Source of the DNA: Bartonella taylorii
GTDB taxonomy: Bacteria; Pseudomonadota; Alphaproteobacteria; Rhizobiales; Rhizobiaceae
Assembly (NCBI RefSeq): GCF_023920105.1
Contig: NZ_CP083693.1
Span: 451,001 to 515,000 of the forward strand
DNA length: 64,000 bases
Direction: 5' to 3'
The translations under genes and the position numbers were made by a program. Under the pieces are notes generated by a model. That model was not told the DNA's origin. It was given only the letters and a program-made list of their open reading frames with translations, and searched no databases. Shown here piece by piece: positions 56,807-64,000 of this stretch (the first letter of the stretch is position 1; every line of letters begins with the position of its first letter).

Positions 56807-59182
56807 ATGTCTTCATTTTTTAGAAAAAAATTACGTATACTTTTCTTTATTTGGGGGATTATTGTTGTATTCAGCTCTTGTGCATGGGGGGGGCTTGGAT
56901 CGCAAAATGCAATCATTGAACAAGCAATAACTTCTCACTTAGTTGATGAAATTATTCAACAAAAACAGCTTATTATTAAGGATCTTGAACGTGATACAGA
57001 AACTTTAAAAAAAGACTTTGAAAATAAATTAGAAGATGAGCGTTCTTTGTCACAACTGCGGTTGCGTGCACGAGATATCGCTAAACGTGCTATAGAAGAA
57101 GCCTTTGTTTTGCGTACTCCTCTTAATGATATTAATACACTTCTTGATCAATTAACAGAGCTCCGTGATGACCTAAAAGACTTGAAAATCTTAAGTAAGG
57201 AACGCTCTCATTTAATAGAGAAAAAAGCTAAGATTAATAATATAGTGCTTCAATTTGAAGCAATCTTTTTGACCACAAATAGAATAGCCGAACTTGCTAT
57301 TTCTCAATCTCGAGAGCTTTTTAAACGCACACTTACACATAGGCTTGAGTTTTCGCTCTCGATGGTTAAACATCTCGCCGAGAAAACCAAAGAGGCTTCA
57401 TCTGATTTTCTTTTTCTGTTGAGCTCTTGGTGGAATTTCGTATTTTATTTCAAATTATTACAATTATTTCTTTCTTTTTTGATTCCGCTTTTAATTGCTT
57501 TGGGACTTTCTTATTTTTCTCATAAAGTTCTTGCACATATGCGCTGCCACTTTACCAAGAGCAATGAGGAAGTATCTTATTTACAACGCTTATTGATCGC
57601 TTTTGTTTCAGTTCTTTTACCTTCGCTTATATGCGTTGTTTGCGTTTATCTTGTATTATTCTTGTTCCGTGGTTTTAGTTTGGATCCAGGGAAGCTCACA
57701 ACAGTATTTGATATGGTAGGGTGCCAAATTATATTAATCTTTTTGATAAATCGTTTAGCCGTTGTTCTTTTATCATCGAATATGCCCCATATACATCTTC
57801 TCAATATTGCACCGTCGGCAGCACATCAATTGGTGATTTTACTTACTTCTTTAGGTGTAATTTTGGCATTTGATGCTGTTCTCGATAGTATTTATCAAAT
57901 AGTTTCAGCCTCTCTTTCTCTGACAATAGCTAAAAGTTTCGTTGCTGTTTTTTTGGTAGCGATACTACTGTTTATTATTTCGTTTGTGCCTTTGCGGTTT
58001 AGACGTGGGGATTTTCAAAGTGAAGAGAGAGAGCCGCGCTTTTGGCCACTTTATATACGTATTCCTCTCATTTTATTGGGAGTATTGCTGATTGTGATGG
58101 ATTTTTTAGGCTATGTCGGTCTGGCACGTTTTATTATGCAGCAAATTATAATCGGTGGGGCATTTTTAGTTTTAATGTATTTGGGGATGAAAAGCGCTCA
58201 AGTACTTGGGACTAAAGGCCAATTTATGAAAACGAGCGTTGGCCATGTTTTAATGCAACGGTTGCATTTAGAAGAAAAAACGATGAATCAATTAGGGGTT
58301 GTTATTAGTATTTTCCTCAATTTTTTTGTTGTCGTATTTTGTGTAATGCCAATTGTTGCGCAGTTTGGATTTTCGTATTCCGACTTTAGAGCAGTGTTGT
58401 GGCAGTTGATTACTGGTTTCCAAATTGGAAATGTGTCTATTTCTTTGATTTCTATTGTAACGGGGATAGTTGTTTTTTTCTCTTGTTTTTTCGTCATTCG
58501 TCAATTTGTCGGTTGGCTGGATGGCACTGTATTGGCACATGGTGAATTTGATCCTGGTGTGCGTAATTCTATCAAAACGGTTATAAGTTATTGCGGTGTT
58601 GTCGTGTCAGTTTTGATAGGGCTGTCAATGGCAGGTTTAGATCTTAAAAATTTTGCGCTTATTGCTGGTGGGCTTTCGCTTGGTATAGGTTTTGGCTTGC
58701 AAAATATTGTTCAAAATTTTGTCTCTGGGCTGATTATTTTGGTTGGGAGACCATTTAAATTAGGAGATTACGTAGAATCTGGATCAGTAGGTGGTATTGT
58801 TAAACGTATTAGTGTGCGTGCAACAGAACTTGAAACGTTTCAGCGTAAGACGATCATTATTCCTAATTCAAGTCTTATCAATAATAATGTTAGTAATTGG
58901 ACTCGGCGTAGTAAAATGGGGCGTATTGACATTCCTGTTACTGTTTCCTCCAATCTTGCTCCAGATCGTGTTGTTGAAATTTTATTAGAAATTGCTTCTG
59001 CAACAGAAGGGGTTTTAAAAAATCCTGCACCACAAGTGAGTTTTACTGCATTTGATAGTAAGAAATTTTCATTTAATTTGGCTATCTATGTGCCTAATAT
59101 CACTTCACCCTCTAAGGTGACTAATACTCTTCGCTTTGTATTATATAAGCGTTTTGTTGAGGAAGGAATTTTAGAATGCTAA
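56807..59182 (+). CDS. MscS-family mechanosensitive channel with long N-terminal extension
   Basis: A 791-residue protein of the large MscK/YbiO-like type. A signal peptide at residues 1-27 (LFFIWGIIVVFSSCAWG) is followed by a periplasmic, charged, coiled-coil-rich region to about residue 190, with many Leu/Lys/Glu heptads, then a block of transmembrane helices. The MscS core lies at about 600-790: GLSMAGLDLKNFALIAGGLS is the pore-lining glycine/alanine helix, followed by the beta domain (VGRPFKLGDYVESGSVGG) and RATELETFQRKTIIIPNSSL. It releases solutes on hypo-osmotic shock. The downstream 90-codon gene overlaps its end by seven bases. Confidence 0.9.
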   Translation: MSSFFRKKLRILFFIWGIIVVFSSCAWGGLGSQNAIIEQAITSHLVDEIIQQKQLIIKDLERDTETLKKDFENKLEDERSLSQLRLRARDIAKRAIEEAFVLRTPLNDINTLLDQLTELRDDLKDLKILSKERSHLIEKKAKINNIVLQFEAIFLTTNRIAELAISQSRELFKRTLTHRLEFSLSMVKHLAEKTKEASSDFLFLLSSWWNFVFYFKLLQLFLSFLIPLLIALGLSYFSHKVLAHMRCHFTKSNEEVSYLQRLLIAFVSVLLPSLICVVCVYLVLFLFRGFSLDPGKLTTVFDMVGCQIILIFLINRLAVVLLSSNMPHIHLLNIAPSAAHQLVILLTSLGVILAFDAVLDSIYQIVSASLSLTIAKSFVAVFLVAILLFIISFVPLRFRRGDFQSEEREPRFWPLYIRIPLILLGVLLIVMDFLGYVGLARFIMQQIIIGGAFLVLMYLGMKSAQVLGTKGQFMKTSVGHVLMQRLHLEEKTMNQLGVVISIFLNFFVVVFCVMPIVAQFGFSYSDFRAVLWQLITGFQIGNVSISLISIVTGIVVFFSCFFVIRQFVGWLDGTVLAHGEFDPGVRNSIKTVISYCGVVVSVLIGLSMAGLDLKNFALIAGGLSLGIGFGLQNIVQNFVSGLIILVGRPFKLGDYVESGSVGGIVKRISVRATELETFQRKTIIIPNSSLINNNVSNWTRRSKMGRIDIPVTVSSNLAPDRVVEILLEIASATEGVLKNPAPQVSFTAFDSKKFSFNLAIYVPNITSPSKVTNTLRFVLYKRFVEEGILEC

Positions 59183-59448
59183 AATATTTTCATATTTTTA
59201 TGGTAGCCGCACTGTTGGATATTTTGATTATGAAAGCTTTTGCAGCAACGGTGAGGAATACTGATTTAAAGGCACAATCTCTCATTATTGTTGAAGGGAG
59301 TATACCTTTAAATATCTCGTTGAATGCTCATCAAACAGTTAAAATTTGTATGAAGGGGTGTTTTATTACTTTTCCTAATAAAGACCGTTTTGTAGTAATG
59401 GCAGAAGATAATATAGAAATCAGTAAGGGTAGAGCAATTTTCAAATAA
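59176..59448 (+). CDS. Small secreted hypothetical protein
   Basis: A 90-residue protein starting inside the last codons of the MscS gene (7-base overlap in another frame), so it is translationally coupled. MLKYFHIFMVAALLDILIMK with AFA before ATVRNTD is a probable signal peptide. The short mature part contains IVEGSIPLNISLNAHQTVKI and CMKGCFITFPNKDRFVVMAE, a predicted beta-rich fold with two cysteines (CMKGC) that could form a disulphide. Similar small proteins downstream of an MscS gene occur in other Rhizobiales, but the function is unknown. Confidence 0.7.
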   Translation: MLKYFHIFMVAALLDILIMKAFAATVRNTDLKAQSLIIVEGSIPLNISLNAHQTVKICMKGCFITFPNKDRFVVMAEDNIEISKGRAIFK

Positions 59449-60167
59449 AATGATTTAAGGTTTTTGTTATTCAGTAAAATTTGGAAATACAATGATGTCA
59501 TCTTGCATTCATAAAAAGTTTTATGATTATAGAGAGGGGCGAAGTTATGATTTTAGTATGAGATTGCACATTGGGTAAGTAAGATAGATAGATTTTTTTA
59601 TGTGCAGAATCTGAAATATGTATTTTCAGTGTGCTAATCCTTAAACATTTTTAAAAAATAAACAACTGAAATAAAATCAGTTGTTTATTTTCTTTTGTGA
59701 CTTTCGTTGTATATTTTGCACGTATGGAATAATTTTATTGTTATACGATAAATGTATTTGACATCGTTTTTTCTTATTATTCAATAAGATAATTTATTTT
59801 TTAATGTATTTATGGTAATATTTGATGAATAACGATGATGTTAAAATTCATCGACATTATTTCATATGGGATGCTTCAGGTAAACAGAATATTGAATGAA
59901 CTAATTTTGGATCTTTGATGCGACAGTTTGAATGAGAAGAGTATGATAGTTTTATTTTTAAAAAGAAAATATCACAGCTATTTTGGATAAAACCTCATAT
60001 TTCTAAGTATTAATATTTATTAAATATTAAAATTTATTTACTAATCTTAAATTTTGATGTAATTATAGAAGAGTATATGTGATTTTGCAGCGTAAAATTT
60101 TAAGCACTTTGTTTTTTAAAATGTGATTTTTGATTATATTTGAATAATAGCAGTGGGGTATAATTTT
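59449..60167. other. Long AT-rich region upstream of the Hbp-like porin gene
   Basis: Over 700 bases with no gene. It contains a strong hairpin (59656-59690, separate entry) and then about 450 bases of very AT-rich DNA leading to the porin start. Bartonella hbp genes are known to be controlled by iron/heme through sites in such upstream regions; I could not identify a specific site by eye. Confidence 0.5.
59656..59694. terminator. Strong 14-pair hairpin terminator
   Basis: AAATAAACAACTGA (59656-59669) and TCAGTTGTTTATTT (59677-59690) are perfect inverted repeats around a seven-base loop, with A-rich and T-rich flanks. The stem would end transcription from the MscS operon 200 bases upstream and insulate the porin gene. 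Confidence 0.8.
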
Positions 60168-61121
60168 ATGAATACAAAATTTATAACAGCATTCGTTTTT
60201 ACTTTCGTTTCAGCTTCTATAGTACAGGCAGCAGATGTGGTTGTTCCTGAACAGCCAGAACATGTTGCTTCATCAGTTATTGTTTCTCCACCTTTTTCTT
60301 GGACAGGTTTTTATTTCGGAGGTCAAGTTGGTGGTTTTTCAAGTAAGCTTTCTGCAACTGCTCCTGATGTTGATATTCCTCTTTTTCCTGATAAGGAAAG
60401 TAAAGATAAAAAGTGGGTACCACTTGAGAAGGAATATTTACCTGAACTTTCTGGTTTTGTAGGTGGTCTTTATTTAGGTGCCAATATGGATCTTGGCAAT
60501 AATTTTATCTTGGGTATTGACACAGATATACTTCTTTCTGGTCGAAAAGATACAAAAACTAAAGTCTATCATGCTGGTTCTGCTGCGGCTGGAGGTGGAA
60601 AGACTCCAGAGAGTGGAAAGAAGTCAGCAGAATCTCCAGAGAGTGGAACAGACACAGATGGAGGAGCAGACACAGATGAGGGAACTACGGAACAGAACAA
60701 ACGAGAAAGGGGTAAGAAATTAAGAAATGGGGTAAACAGAGATGTAGGAGGGACAGAAAAGGACAGCGTAACTGTTAGCCACAAATTAAAAGAGAAATGG
60801 GTTGGTGCCACACGGATACGTGTTGGTTTTTCTGCTGATCGTATTATGCCGTATATCTCGGGTGGTATTGCTTATGGGCAATTTCAAGATATACTGTCGA
60901 CATCGGTTACTGGAAAAGAGCCCTTTAGTGCTACATCAGATGATACAAAGATGATGATTGGTTATACTCTGGGTGGTGGTGTTGACTTTGCAGTGGCAGA
61001 TAATGTTATTTTACGTGCGGAATACCGTTATTCAGATTTTGGTAAAAAGAAATTCAAAGATGAGATTGAACTTAAGTATAAGACAAATGATTTGCGTATT
61101 GGTGTAGCTTATAAATTTTAA
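60168..61121 (+). CDS. Hemin-binding/Pap31-like outer-membrane porin with a low-complexity loop
   Basis: A 317-residue outer-membrane beta-barrel. The ATG at 60168 gives MNTKFITAFVFTFVSASIVQ and cleavage after AQA-type residues (VQA-ADV). FSWTGFYFGGQVGGFSSK is the hallmark of the Bartonella Hbp/Pap31 and Brucella Omp25/31 family, and the C-terminus ends LRIGVAYKF with the terminal aromatic needed for barrel insertion. Hbp proteins bind heme and fibronectin in Bartonella. Residues about 141-200 are an unusual Gly/Ser/Glu/Thr/Asp-rich insertion (TPESGKKSAESPESGTDTDG and more) with short repeats of ESG and DTD, most likely a surface loop. A terminator follows at 61149. The frame extends to a GTG at 60153, less likely. 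Confidence 0.88.
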   Translation: MNTKFITAFVFTFVSASIVQAADVVVPEQPEHVASSVIVSPPFSWTGFYFGGQVGGFSSKLSATAPDVDIPLFPDKESKDKKWVPLEKEYLPELSGFVGGLYLGANMDLGNNFILGIDTDILLSGRKDTKTKVYHAGSAAAGGGKTPESGKKSAESPESGTDTDGGADTDEGTTEQNKRERGKKLRNGVNRDVGGTEKDSVTVSHKLKEKWVGATRIRVGFSADRIMPYISGGIAYGQFQDILSTSVTGKEPFSATSDDTKMMIGYTLGGGVDFAVADNVILRAEYRYSDFGKKKFKDEIELKYKTNDLRIGVAYKF

Positions 61122-61464
61122 TTTTTGTGAGCTTAAATTGATTTGCAGAGGTCCTATCTTTGATGGGGCCTTTGTTTTTATTTGCTATCCTATAGAATAT
61201 TATTTTTGTGGAGATAAGGAAGCCTTTAATTTTTAATGCTTGTGATGAAGTGAGAATAACTGTGAGATTTCCATTTTTTAGAATGAAAACTTTCAAGGTC
61301 ATTGGCGCGACTAAAATACATGTTCAAAAAGGAGTTAGATTCGCAATCAAGTCCGCTAAGTGCTCTTTGGTAATGTTATAATGGAGTTGCAAAAGGTGGT
61401 TTAGAAGGTGTTTAATTTTTTTGATCTAATAACCTATTGAAAATAAGGGGAAATCCACATACTG
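61122..61464. other. Spacer between porin and tRNA-Leu
   Basis: Apart from the terminator at 61149, nothing recognisable. A short stretch near 61300-61370 looks like decayed coding sequence but gives no family. Confidence 0.4.
61149..61178 (+). terminator. Intrinsic terminator of the porin gene
   Basis: AGGTCC (61149-61154) pairs with GGGCCT (61166-61171, one G-T pair) and is followed by TTGTTTTTA. Confidence 0.65.
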
Positions 61465-61550
61465 TGGTGCGGACGGCGGGACTTGAACCCGCAAGGTCTT
61501 AGACCGGCAGATTTTAAGTCTGCTATGTTTACCGTTTTCATCACGTCCGC
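61465..61550 (-). tRNA. tRNA-Leu (anticodon TAA)
   Basis: On the minus strand GCGGACG (from 61550) pairs with CGTCCGC. The anticodon stem-loop GCAGACTTAAAATCTGC carries TAA. A long variable arm (CGGTCTAAGACCTTG) marks a class II tRNA, and the T-arm is GCGGGTTCAAGTCCCGC. CCA is encoded at 61465-61467. Confidence 0.96.
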
Positions 61551-61697
61551 GATAAGAGCTCTCTCATAAGCTATATCTTTTATTGAATCAAGAATTAATG
61601 ATTAAGAGCAGAACTTTTCGTATTTGGTTCAATTTCTGACTGACAATGGTTGTCTTTATAGTTAGAAGGAGCCTGTATAATATTAACGAAGCATGAA

Positions 61698-62978
61698 ATG
61701 ATTGGTGTTATGAGTAGTAAATTTATTCGAGACGTAAATAAAGCTATGGTGGCTTTGCATCATGTGTTTGCTGAAACACCACTTCAAAGAAATGATTTTC
61801 TTAGTCAAAAATATGATGCAGAAATTTATTTAAAACGTGAAGATTTAACACCAGTACGGTCATATAAGATTCGCGGTGCTTTTAATTTTGTTTCAGAGAT
61901 GCTTGATAAGATCTCTCAAGATGCTGCATTTGTTTGTGCATCAGCGGGGAATCATGCACAAGGAGTGTCCTTTGTTTGTCGTTATTTTAAGCGTAAAGGC
62001 GTGATTTTTATGCCTGTGACGACTCCACAACAGAAAATTGATAAGACACGCGTTTTTGGTAAAGAGTTTATTGATATCCGTTTAGTTGGTGAGACGTTTG
62101 ACCAATGTTATGCGGCTGCGCAGTCTTTTGCTGTGGAGAGTGGGGGGGTGATGGCACCACCTTTTGATGATATTCGCATTATTACGGGGCAGGCGACGAT
62201 TCTTTGTGAGTCTGTTTTGCAATGGAAAAAACTTAATGGGGAGAGTGAGCCAGATTTGATGATTGTACCTGTAGGTGGTGGTGGTTTAGCTAGTGGTGTG
62301 AGCAAATTTTTACGTGAATATGGTTGGAAAACCGAGCTTCGTTTTGTTGAACCACAAAGAGCTGCAAGTTTGCTTGCTTGTTTGAAGAGTGGAAAACGTG
62401 TCAAACTTGAAAATATCGATACATTTGTAGATGGTGCTGCTGTGGCTGAAATTGGTGCGTTAAATTACACAATGCTAAAGCAATTTTCACCCGATTCTGT
62501 TATTACAGTTCCTGAAAATCGTGTTTGTTCTACAATGGTTGAAATGCTCAACGTTGAAGGTGTAGTCCTTGAACCAGCGGGTGCTTTATCAATCGATGCT
62601 CTTAACAGTATTTCTTCTCAAGAGTTGAAAGGCAAAAAAATTCTTCTTGTTATTTCAGGTGGTAATTTTGATTTTGAGCGTTTGCCAGATATTAAAGAGC
62701 GTTCTTTGCGTTTTCAGGGTTTGAGAAAGTATTTTATTTTTAGTTTTCCACAACATCCTGGTGCGTTGCGTAATTTTCTTGCTCAACTCTCTCCAGATGA
62801 TGATATCGTGCGCTTTGAATATTTTAAAAAATCGGCTAGAAACTTTGGCTCTGTGCTAATTGCAATTGAAACAAAAAAATACGATAACTTTTGTCTCTTA
62901 GAGAAAAAGTTTCAAGCTTTAGGTTGGCGTTATCGTGATATTACTGACGATCAAACATTGTTTGATTTTGTTATCTGA
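61698..62978 (+). CDS. ilvA: Threonine ammonia-lyase (threonine deaminase)
   Basis: A 426-residue PLP enzyme that converts threonine to 2-oxobutyrate, the committed step to isoleucine. The PLP lysine is Lys57 in RSYKIRGAFNFV; CASAGNHAQGVSFVCRYF and VPVGGGGLASGVSKFLREYG are the phosphate- and cofactor-binding segments. The C-terminal domain (ISGGNFDFERLPDIKERSLR, then YFIFSFPQHPGALRNFLAQL) is the short single ACT-like regulatory domain of the 420-residue form found in Gram-positives and some alphaproteobacteria, rather than the double domain of E. coli IlvA. The start is the ATG at 61698 or the one at 61710 (MSSKFIRDVNKA); no strong ribosome-binding site decides. Together with ilvB and ilvC it is the third branched-chain locus in the window. 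Confidence 0.93.
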   Translation: MIGVMSSKFIRDVNKAMVALHHVFAETPLQRNDFLSQKYDAEIYLKREDLTPVRSYKIRGAFNFVSEMLDKISQDAAFVCASAGNHAQGVSFVCRYFKRKGVIFMPVTTPQQKIDKTRVFGKEFIDIRLVGETFDQCYAAAQSFAVESGGVMAPPFDDIRIITGQATILCESVLQWKKLNGESEPDLMIVPVGGGGLASGVSKFLREYGWKTELRFVEPQRAASLLACLKSGKRVKLENIDTFVDGAAVAEIGALNYTMLKQFSPDSVITVPENRVCSTMVEMLNVEGVVLEPAGALSIDALNSISSQELKGKKILLVISGGNFDFERLPDIKERSLRFQGLRKYFIFSFPQHPGALRNFLAQLSPDDDIVRFEYFKKSARNFGSVLIAIETKKYDNFCLLEKKFQALGWRYRDITDDQTLFDFVI

Positions 62979-63014
62979 TAAACTAAAATTTTTGCTAAAC
63001 GAGAAATATTAAGA

Positions 63015-63545
63015 ATGAAATCTGTTTTTTATTTTTTACTGAGTCTATTCTTGTTTTTAAGTGTTGCTAAACAGATTTTAGCATTTGAGCCAGCGATAAT
63101 ACAAAAAGCTGAACTTTCAAGATTAGTTGTTGATGTTAATAGTGCTGTAAAAAATGGGAATTTTGCATCTATTTCTGCTTATATGCCTGATCGGCTTTAT
63201 AAAGAAATGGCGCGCCGATTGAAGACGACAGAGGATAATTTACGTCACAGTTTTCTTCAACAGGTGCGTGTTCAATTTGAGAGTTTGCCTGATGGTGCTT
63301 ATCTTTTAGATGAAACAAACATAGACTATTTGCAAACTGATAAAGGTACTTTTTATGCTTTGATTCCGACTACGCTTGAGATGAAAGATCGCATCATCCA
63401 ATATAAAACTTTGGCGATTTTTGATAAAACGCAATGGTATTTGATCTATGGTGGTCAGAAAACTTTACAAAATCCAGTTTTTCTGGAAATTTATCCTGAT
63501 TTTAATGGGGTAAACTTACCGAAGGAGACAATAATAAAGAAATAA
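63015..63545 (+). CDS. Secreted hypothetical protein
   Basis: A 176-residue protein with a clear signal peptide (YFLLSLFLFLSVAKQILA, cleavage before FEPAII). The mature part contains LVVDVNSAVKNGNFASISAY and MPDRLYKEMARRLKTTEDNL, followed by predicted strands (YLLDETNIDYLQTDKGTFYA, LIPTTLEMKDRIIQYKTLAI). The layout resembles a periplasmic NTF2-like or DUF4864-type fold, but I cannot assign it firmly. It begins 36 bases after the ilvA stop, so read-through co-expression is possible, though no functional link is evident. Confidence 0.75.
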   Translation: MKSVFYFLLSLFLFLSVAKQILAFEPAIIQKAELSRLVVDVNSAVKNGNFASISAYMPDRLYKEMARRLKTTEDNLRHSFLQQVRVQFESLPDGAYLLDETNIDYLQTDKGTFYALIPTTLEMKDRIIQYKTLAIFDKTQWYLIYGGQKTLQNPVFLEIYPDFNGVNLPKETIIKK

Positions 63546-63844
63546 GTGATTAAAACATTGTGTTTCTTGTTTGTGATAAATAACTTTCGCAAAGTACTTG
63601 CTTTTTTGTCATAATCCTACGATAATACAAATGAAGGTGTTTAAGCTGGTTAATTGGCTTTTTGTAGAATGAAATTTATGCACCTTTCTCCTTGATTTCA
63701 GGGTGTTCATTGGGTGCGCAAATCGCTCTTTCAGGCGTTGCTTCACAAGTTTGTAATATCAAGATCTTTTTTGCGCGGATTCTTGAGTAACAGAGTTCAG
63801 CTTGTTACTTGTTTAGAGTCGTTGAGCTGAGGAAAGATTTTATT

Positions 63845-64000
63845 TTGACTATAAATAGAGAAAATATTTTCATAAAGTTGGGTTTATCTACTCTTTTGAG
63901 TAAAAACTTGCTCATGGCTGGTATGAGTAAACCTACACCTATTCAAGAAAAAGCTATTCCAGTGATGTTGAATGGGCATGATATATTAGGTATTGCACAG
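63845..64000 (+). CDS. DEAD-box RNA helicase, N-terminus only (cut by window edge)
   Basis: The frame starts at TTG 63845 with a GAGGAAAG site eight bases upstream and is open for 52 codons to the edge. It reads NIFIKLGLSTLLSKNLLMAG and then MSKPTPIQEKAIPVMLNGHD with ILGIAQ. This is the Q motif (PTPIQ) and the run-up to motif I (AxTGTGKT, outside the window) of RhlE-type DEAD-box helicases, which unwind structured RNA in ribosome assembly and cold adaptation. No in-frame ATG is present before the Q motif except internal ones, so a TTG start is likely. Confidence 0.85.
   Translation, partial: MTINRENIFIKLGLSTLLSKNLLMAGMSKPTPIQEKAIPVMLNGHDILGIAQ

Noticed and set aside
60569..60811. 80-codon minus-strand frame over the porin loop
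   Set aside because: It is a shadow of the low-complexity loop of the Hbp-like porin, with Ser/Pro/Val composition produced by the antisense repeats.

Overview
The window is a chromosomal segment of an alphaproteobacterium of the order Rhizobiales, almost certainly a Bartonella. The evidence is the AT-rich coding, a circularly permuted two-piece tmRNA with the tag ANDNYAEARLAA, a hemin-binding-protein/Pap31-type porin, and a mosaic of intact housekeeping genes separated by long decaying spacers. The species cannot be fixed from sequence alone.

Layout. (1) 1-1.9 kb: sspB-DUF4169-ribbon-helix-helix operon on the minus strand, tmRNA (minus), and a DUF2853 gene. (2) 2-6.9 kb: three tandem paralogous MHS/KgtP-type MFS transporters; a dead copy of the DUF2853 gene between copies 1 and 2 shows how the array duplicated. 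(3) 7.1-15.8 kb: conserved core with thyA-folA, hflK-hflC, degP, miaA and ilvB; ilvB has a strong promoter followed by two tandem intrinsic terminators. (4) 16.5-20.3 kb: an accessory minus-strand cluster (Fe(II)/2-oxoglutarate amino-acid hydroxylase-like enzyme, MFS transporter, 2-hydroxyacid dehydrogenase), then a type III restriction-enzyme relic. (5) 20.9-26.2 kb: RecD-like helicase, pdxJ, ilvC, cycA. (6) 27.6-29.7 kb: a second accessory minus-strand operon (decayed 2-hydroxyacid dehydrogenase, FAH-family enzyme, LysE exporter).

(7) 29.7-48 kb is the most interesting part. Two fragments of what looks like one type ISP restriction-modification gene lie at about 30 kb and 47.8 kb, in the right order and orientation for a single gene split by about 17.6 kb of inserted DNA. 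The insert holds: two left-handed-beta-helix repeat genes (one broken); two 5'-truncated CdiA/FHA cassettes sharing about 1.86 kb of near-identical constant region but ending in different toxin domains (an LHH-type HNH nuclease and a PD-(D/E)XK-like nuclease); a SUKH-type immunity gene; an 876-residue protein of four tandem divergent repeats sitting where the second immunity gene should be; a dead primase; a lipoprotein; an AlpA-like regulator; a broken tyrosine integrase; and an AT-rich MFS exporter. This reads as a contact-dependent-inhibition toxin/immunity depot in a decaying integrated element.

(8) 48.1-64 kb: core again, with tRNA-Lys(CTT), a TerC/CBS/CorC protein, a UPF0104-type membrane protein, a CPA2 antiporter, secDF, an MscS-family channel, the Hbp-like porin, tRNA-Leu(TAA), ilvA, a secreted hypothetical protein, and the start of a DEAD-box RNA helicase cut by the window edge.

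Functionally, ilvA, ilvB and ilvC for branched-chain amino-acid synthesis are scattered over three loci, and no acetolactate synthase small-subunit gene is visible. All assignments come from reading motifs and family resemblance; no database search was run.
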